A stretch of DNA of 64,000 bases, from contig NC_073744.1 of NCBI RefSeq assembly GCF_029784135.1, positions 33,548,939 through 33,612,938 of the forward strand. Direction: 5' to 3'. The position numbers were made by a program, and so were the translations under genes. Below, piece by piece: positions 1 through 64,000 of the stretch. The first letter of the stretch is position 1; each line of letters begins with the position of its first letter. The DNA comes from Toxorhynchites rutilus septentrionalis (lineage: Eukaryota; Arthropoda; Insecta; Diptera; Culicidae). Under the pieces are notes generated by a model. That model saw nothing but the letters and a program-made list of their open reading frames with translations, made no database searches and was not told where the DNA came from.

Positions 1-1003
1 TAACCATCGACCGGAAGGTGAAGAACGGCAAAAATGGATGCTCCGTCAGTGAAAAAGATCACAAGCGCGTAGTTAAGCAGTTTAGACGTGATCCGAGAAG
101 TTCGGTCCGGGATGTCGCCAATAAGCGGAATTTGTCAAGTTCATTCGTCCAGCGGACCAAGCAGCGGGAGGGCCTGCGTACATACAAGGTTCAGAAGGCT
201 CCTAACCGCGACGAAAGGCAAAACATGGTGGGGAAGACGCGAGCCCGGAAGCTGTACACCGAAATGCTGACGAAGCCGCATTGCCTGGTAATGGACGACG
301 AAACCTACGTCAAAGCGGACTTTCGTCAGCTGCCGGGCCTGTTGTTCTTCTCCGCAGAGGACAAATTCAGCGTTCCGGAGGAGATTCGCAAGCAGAAACT
401 ATCCAAGTTTGCCAAAAAGTACATGGTGTGGCAAGCGATCTGCTCTTGCGGAAAGCGGAGCGCCCCCTTCGTGATTACCGGCACGGTAAACGGGCAGGTT
501 TACCTTAAGGAGTGCCTACAGAAGCGCTTACTACCACTATTGAAGCAGCACGAGAGCCCGTCCATCTTCTGGCCGGATCTCGCTTCGTGCCACTATTCAA
601 AGGACGTGTTGGAGTGGTACGAAGCCAACGGGGTCACCTTCGTGCCAAAGGAAATGAACCCGCCCAACGCGCCGGAGCTTCGCCCAATAGAGAAATATTA
701 GGCGATTATGAAGCAGGCCCTCCGGAAGAACCCAAAAGTTGTCAAATCGGAGGCGGACTTCAAGAGAAAATGGATTTCTGTTCAAAAAAAACTACAACCT
801 GACATTGTACAGAACCTTATGGACGGGGTAAAGAGGAAGGTGCGAGCATACGGGCTTGGGCTCGAAGTATGAATACAAAGAAAATGCCAAAAGTTGTTTA
901 ATAGTTTTTATTTTACTGTCTAAAATTTTCAAAAGGATCGGTCTACTGGGCGAATTTCTACAGCGTTTTTTCCGTGATGCAATTTGATGTGACACACCCT
1001 TTA
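1..1003 (+). mobile_element. ITmD37E-type Tc1/mariner transposon, 3' portion
   Basis: The window opens inside an IS630/Tc1/mariner-superfamily DNA transposon. The transposase reading frame runs from the window edge to 872. After it come about 130 bases of A/T-rich sequence ending in a GTGTGTCACATCAAA-like motif (reverse complement, about 978-995) next to TA dinucleotides near 1003, which I take as the inner edge of the 3' terminal inverted repeat. The other end lies outside the window, so the repeat cannot be confirmed by pairing. It lies in the intron upstream of the first visible dynein exon. Confidence 0.7.
3..872 (+). pseudogene. ITmD37E-type transposase, 5' cut by window edge, one in-frame stop
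   Basis: This is a DDE transposase of the Tc1/mariner superfamily, which would cut and paste its element into TA sites. The N-terminal part carries a helix-turn-helix-like stretch (SSVRDVANKRNLSSSFVQR). The catalytic core shows a first Asp in VMDDETY, a second in FWPDLASCHY and a Glu in ELRPIEKY. There are 37 residues between the second Asp and the Glu, which defines the D37E group described from mosquitoes. The frame is open from the window start. A TAG at 699-701, where the family usually has Trp, is the only visible lesion; the same frame then continues to a natural TGA at 870-872. The copy is probably inactive unless the stop is a sequencing or allelic variant. Confidence 0.82.
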
Positions 1004-1418
1004 TTAGAGCGTTGAAACAATAAACAAAACGATGGGAGTCTACCTACGAGCTAGAAGCGCTAAACAACCCAGAAATGTAAATAACCACGGCTCGCACCTG
1101 TGCGAGTGGGTTTTCAATCCTCACTGCTCTGTGCCAAATCCGATCAATTGGGCTTTCCGGAGATCCCTTATTTTGGCAAACAAGGCAGCACAAATATTGA
1201 AGCGTGTAAATCGAGCGTGTTTACCCGGTAATGTTTCACGCAACGTCCGTGAGTGTTGCTACAGTCTCTCTATTTTGGGTTCGACCGATTTCGAGCGATG
1301 TTGGATGGCGAACGTGAAAAACAATTTCGAACGACCATGGGGTGCTCAATAGCCTTTCATTAGCGTGTATATCTAATGAAAAAAAAACTCATCATTTTCA
1401 TATCTCTTTTTTCCTCAG
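873..1418. other. Intron, little recognised
   Basis: This stretch holds the 3' untranslated end of the ITmD37E element up to about 1003, then ordinary intron sequence that ends in the polypyrimidine tract and acceptor of the first visible dynein exon. A 321-base open frame at 1032-1352 has no recognisable motif and is treated as chance. Confidence 0.5.
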
Positions 1419-60097
<58,679 letters not shown>

Positions 60098-61280
60098 GTG
60101 AGTAGACGCGAATTGCAAGTATCATTATTTTCAGATTTCATTTGTTGTGCTATGCCCTTTCCCAGCCGGGAAGAGTCGTACTGTTATTTAATGGAGGAAA
60201 GTTAGTATTTTTTTTTTTGCTGCCACCAATTCTTTCTGACCATTGCGCCTGAGAGAGTGCTCTCTGCCGGTCCGACAATTGGGGCCGCCCTGGTGGAAGT
60301 TGGTGGATTTTTTTGTCTCGGACAATTGATGTTCCCAATAGTTTAGTCTCCGTTGTGGCCGACGATGATGATGAAGAGGATACACGAACACAGTTAGCTT
60401 TTTTGCGAATCCTTCCCGAGTGTCGCATGACAAAACCAGGAAGGCACTAAACAAATGGATTCAATGGATTCATCATTCATGAATTGACTGATTCAAGATC
60501 AGGTGAAAAAGTGAAAGGTTGACTCGAAAGCCAACTGTCTCACCAAAATACATCAACATCATTATGAATTCGGTTAACTTTCTAGGAAGAATAAAAAAAG
60601 ACGGGTGAGTAATGTTGGGGCCATAACTGGAGAGACGTGCCCTATACCAAGGGTTGTTAATTGAAATATATTGTTTTATTTTCATTCGTTCGAATCTTTC
60701 AAATTATAATGTGACTTGTACCTGAAGTAATCTAATCCAAAAAAATAATTATTTGACTAAAAAAATATTTTTTTAATGTAATGGTGCTGAAATGAAACTA
60801 TGTTGCTGTCATTGGGGTTCGTATTGCTGGATTCCATTTAAGTTGGATTCTGATGAGTTTTTATTTTGTTTCTCAATTCAGTCTCTAATTTACACTGTGA
60901 CGTTTTTCTCTTCTTCTTGGTTTGCCTTATTGAGTATTTGTACCTGAACGATCATTCGCCGGGGATGTTGTGACTGCATGATAGTGTTAGGTGTGAGAAT
61001 TATTTGAGAATTGAGAATTAGTTTTAAGCTTTTTCAGTTAATTTTCCTCTAGCCTTGAAAAAGGCCTTTTGGGGAAATTTGACCAAAACTCTCGGCTTCA
61101 AGGAAGACAATTTCACCGTCACCGTCTTCGTCGGCTTGTCACATGGTGGATGACCGTTAAATTGTGTGATTTATCTCGAGTAATGGTTCAGTGATAAGTG
61201 TTTCGTAGTTCATCATATTGCTTCTTATTCATATTTCCATACAGTGCAGATGTAATGTAAGCAAACTACAATCTGTCAAA
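60098..61280. other. Start of the last intron
   Basis: This is unique sequence with a short T-rich tract and a (GATGAT)-type run at 60363-60378. No gene or mobile element is recognised. Confidence 0.5.
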
Positions 61281-61282
61281 TA

Positions 61283-62064
61283 CAGGGTCTTTCAGATTAA
61301 ACGCTCACGCAACAAATTTTGAAAACTTCTACAAAAGTGAACTGATTTTTACTTTTCAAAAACGAAAATAAAGCTTAATTTAGGACATTTTCGATGTGAG
61401 TACCACTTTTTTCGATAATGCGTTTTAAAGGTGAACGAAATTCTCCATGCACAACTCTAACATTACGACTTCGATGCTATTTAAAATTTCCTGTTTAAGT
61501 TCCTCCAAATTTTGTGGCTTATTAACTTAGCAACAGTCCTTCACGTACCCCCAGAGGAAGTAATTAACGACGAGAAATGTGGAAATTTTTACCATAAGAG
61601 GACAAACGTTCATTAACACGTTAAGCCCCGCGTCGGTCCCTGGGGACTGACACTGAATTTTTCGTCTTTTTTTCACCGATCTCATATGACCGACAGAAGA
61701 CTTTTCGTCCAGAGAGTGTCGGAATTGGGAACGACAACAACAAAGTTACAAAATGATATTTAGAAAAGTCCACTATCGATTCGCTAGGAACGACGTGGGC
61801 CAAACGAAAAGATCATTGTCGGTCCCTTATTTCGACCGGGGCTTAACGTGTTAAGGCTTCGGTTGCTCGAGTAATACGATTTCCCTAAAAATACACGTTT
61901 TTGTAAATTGTACATCTGGACACTAAAAACCATCCGATCAGACTGAACGAGTAGCCGAATATTATCGTCCCGAAGTGCAGTGTTACCATCGATAAAGCGA
62001 AAAACAAAAGTTCATTAGGAACCATGCGTTTTTTTTGCGTGAGTGTTTAATCTGAAAGACCCTG
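61283..62064. mobile_element. TA-flanked mariner-like MITE carrying a nested element
   Basis: Terminal repeats of about 30 bases start CAGGGTCTTTCAGATTAAAC on both ends and differ at one position. TA flanks both sides (61281-61282 and 62065-62066). Without the nested insert at 61617-61850 the element would be about 545 bases and non-coding. Confidence 0.88.
61617..61850. mobile_element. TTAA-flanked MITE, piggyBac-like, type 2
   Basis: The inverted ends CACGTTAAGCCCCG are identical for 14 bases, and TTAA lies at 61613-61616 and 61851-61854. At 234 bases it is non-coding. TTAA duplication is the hallmark of piggyBac-type insertion. Confidence 0.85.
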
Positions 62065-62242
62065 TATAACCCAGCAATTTGTAATTAGATATCTTCCCGC
62101 TGAACATTTTTCAAATTCCGATTGCGATCTATTATTTAGTTTGTTTACAGCGTAATGACGAACAATTTCACATTTTTGGCGATTTTTGATATGGATAATT
62201 TTATTGGTTGAAGATATTGTGTTATATTCTATATTACTGGTC

Positions 62243-63083
62243 GGATTCGATTATTTAAAAACTCGATTATATACAGACTCGAATATATGTGATTCGATTA
62301 TATAAATTTGGACTCGATTATATACTGTTTGAAAAAATGTTTTTTTTTTGCATTTCAAACATGACTTGTTTAAAAAAAATGTAACCTTTGAACATTAAGG
62401 TGTATTATAAGTGACTATTATATGTACATTGGGGTAAACATTGTGATTTTTGAGCAATTTTTATTGAATTTTCACCGGGAATTGTTTATATAGATATTGC
62501 AGAGAAATTAAGAAAGATAGAAGATGGATATCAAAGAACAAATTCTAGAGTGGTTTGAGAACTTAAATTTGATTGATAGAAACAATCATGCACTAAAAAT
62601 TACTAACTTTGAAATTTTCACTTCTAAAACATTATTTAAATCCACTATTTTAGATGTTCCACTACTCTATCCTGTACTAAATTTTCTCATCCTTCGAATG
62701 AAGCCAACAGAATTGGCTCATGCAAGGTACTTTTTAGTGTAGAACCAGTATGAGACAACAGAATCCGGAACAAAAAAAAAAGTTTTATAACTCTATCATT
62801 GTTGATATTCGAACAAATGCGTAGAAGGATTTTTTAAATCAAATATGAACATCTATTACCCTCTGAGAGATTCTGGAAAAAAAAAAAATTTCATGTGAGA
62901 AAGGTGTTTTCTGTCTTTAAGGGGATAAATCAAAAATTAAATTCTTCGTTTCTATTCTATAAAAAAAAAATTATGCATAAAAACGAATAAAATTTGTTTT
63001 TGACTTGATTATATACATGATTCGATTAAATACAGTGAAAATAAATCCGAAACTGTATATAATCGACTCCGCGCTGTACCAAC
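62243..63083 (+). mobile_element. 'actcgattatatac' TIR element, copy 3 (both ends)
   Basis: The left array (62243-62330) carries several CTCGATTATATACAG-type units. The right end (63000-63070) carries GATTATATACATGATTCGAT and TGTATATAATCGACTCCG in inverted sense. This is the only copy here with both ends. The body matches the copies at 50975 and 55800 and has no transposase. Confidence 0.78.
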
Positions 63084-63092
63084 AAAATTTCT

Positions 63093-63224
63093 TGCCATTT
63101 AAGTTTGAGAGAACTAGCCCGTGAATTAAATATCTCACACGAGACAGTCCATCACATTTTGGTTGATGTTTTTGGCATGAAAAAAGTTGCAGCACGACTA
63201 GTACCAATAGAGCTCAATTATGAA
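63093..63224 (+). pseudogene. mariner transposase fragment
   Basis: One frame reads LSLRELARELNISHETVHHI and VDVFGMKKVAARLVPIEL. This matches the second helix-turn-helix and linker of mariner transposases (family pattern R.LA..L.IS..TV..IL....GM.K..AR.VP). It is an isolated fragment of about 44 codons with no catalytic domain. Confidence 0.8.
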
Positions 63225-63309
63225 ATATCTATTTTAAAAAAATTGAAAAAATTGAAAAAAAAACTTAAATTTCAAAATTAAATTCACTCAAAATCTTTAG
63301 GACGAAAAA

Positions 63310-63775
63310 AAGTTGTTGTTGGAAAAAGTCTTTCCCCGTCAAAGTGCCCACCTTTCGATGCATAGGTGACTTGTTGGAAATCGTATTTATATCTCTTTTT
63401 CAGAATTTAAAAAAAACAAATTTTTGAGAAAAATGAATTTAAATTTTCAAAACATTTCTTTTTCAATGAATTCTTTTTTTCAAAAATGTTTCATATTTTC
63501 CAACGGAAACTTAAATAATTTCCTACATTCCATTCTCTTACCAACATTTTGTAGGTCTTATATACGTTTTGAGTGAATTTTGTTTTGAAATTTAATTTTT
63601 TTTTAAATTTTTTTCGAAAAAATAGAAGTTAAAATTCATTTTTCTCAGAAATATGTTTTTTAATTTTCTGAAAAGAAAAGATATAAATAGTCCTTACGAT
63701 TTCCAACAAGTCACCCTTACATTGGAAGATGGACACTTTTACAGGAAAAGAGTTTTTCCAACAACAACTTTTTAA
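63310..63775. repeat. Long inverted repeat (hairpin)
   Basis: GTTGTTGTTGGAAAAAGTCT (63314) pairs with its inverse near 63750-63770, and GGTGACTTGTTGGAAATCGT (63366) with ACGATTTCCAACAAGTCACC near 63697-63716. The arms of about 200 bases pair around a centre near 63545. The element family is unknown. Confidence 0.72.
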
Positions 63776-64000
63776 TATTTTCTTTCAAATTATTATTATT
63801 GTTTCGTTCGTAACTTTTTTATGTATGAATTATCGCGATTCAAATGTTCTACAAACTTTTTCTATATTTAGAAACATCTCAAGAACATATCAAACGCAAG
63901 AATTTACACATACTGGAAATCTTCCTTAAGTTCCGCTTGGCGATGGTCAAATATTTCTCGATGGGGTGGATCTGCGGGGAGGGTTGAGATCTTTGGGCAC
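63776..64000. other. Window end, intron
   Basis: This is intronic sequence up to the window edge. GATTCAAATGTTCTACAAAC near 63840 loosely resembles 34335-34360. No exon is seen. Confidence 0.4.

Noticed and set aside
1032..1352. 106-codon open frame upstream of exon a
   Set aside because: It has no motif, no splice sites giving the phase needed by exon a, and no resemblance to dynein tails.

Overview
This window is eukaryotic, intron-rich DNA that I infer comes from a mosquito, probably a culicine such as Aedes. The basis is the mix of mobile elements: an ITmD37E transposase, a MosquI/I-like LINE with RNase H, tRNA-headed SINEs resembling Feilai, and many TA- or TTAA-flanked MITEs. The species call is inference; no alignment was run. 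Element boundaries are read by eye and are good to about 10 bases unless a target-site duplication (TSD) fixes them.

One host gene runs along the whole window on the + strand: an axonemal dynein heavy chain, of which 22 internal exons can be read (1419-60097). The splice sites are all GT-AG, all 21 junctions keep phase, and the exons join into 1222 uninterrupted codons. They cover most of the N-terminal tail (DHC_N1-type) up to the approach to the linker. The first exons lie upstream of the window and the linker, motor and stalk lie downstream. Several sequence blocks favour the DNAH10-like inner-arm group, but that is tentative. Exons come in compact clusters (1.4-2.6, 10, 15.2-15.7, 25.4-26.9, 37.7-39.1, 45.8-48.8 and 59-60.1 kb) separated by introns of 5-10 kb.

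The large introns are mostly transposon debris. 1-1.0 kb: end of an ITmD37E transposon. 2.6-9.9 kb: SINEs, a roughly 115-bp tandem satellite, a foldback element and a pogo-type MITE. 12.4-14.8 kb: a decayed non-LTR retrotransposon and a roughly 100-bp tandem repeat. 16.3-25.0 kb: a four-level nest in which a foldback element, a tRNA-type repeat and a 6-kb LINE all sit inside one older foldback element. 27.5-30.7 kb: TIR elements nested in one another. 40.6-44 kb: two more foldback elements, a pogo MITE and a mariner end. 49.9-57.3 kb: a pogo remnant carrying a second element, a TTAA-flanked MITE, a tandem dimer of a TIR element and an arrayed repeat. 61.3-63.8 kb: a TA-flanked element holding a TTAA-flanked element, another TIR element, a mariner fragment and a final hairpin.

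No complete, intact mobile-element gene is present. I saw no second convincing host gene, no CRISPR array, no rRNA gene and no stand-alone tRNA gene. The most unusual feature is the number of very long inverted repeats (0.5-1.2 kb) inside introns of one dynein gene. If transcribed they would fold into long double-stranded RNA.
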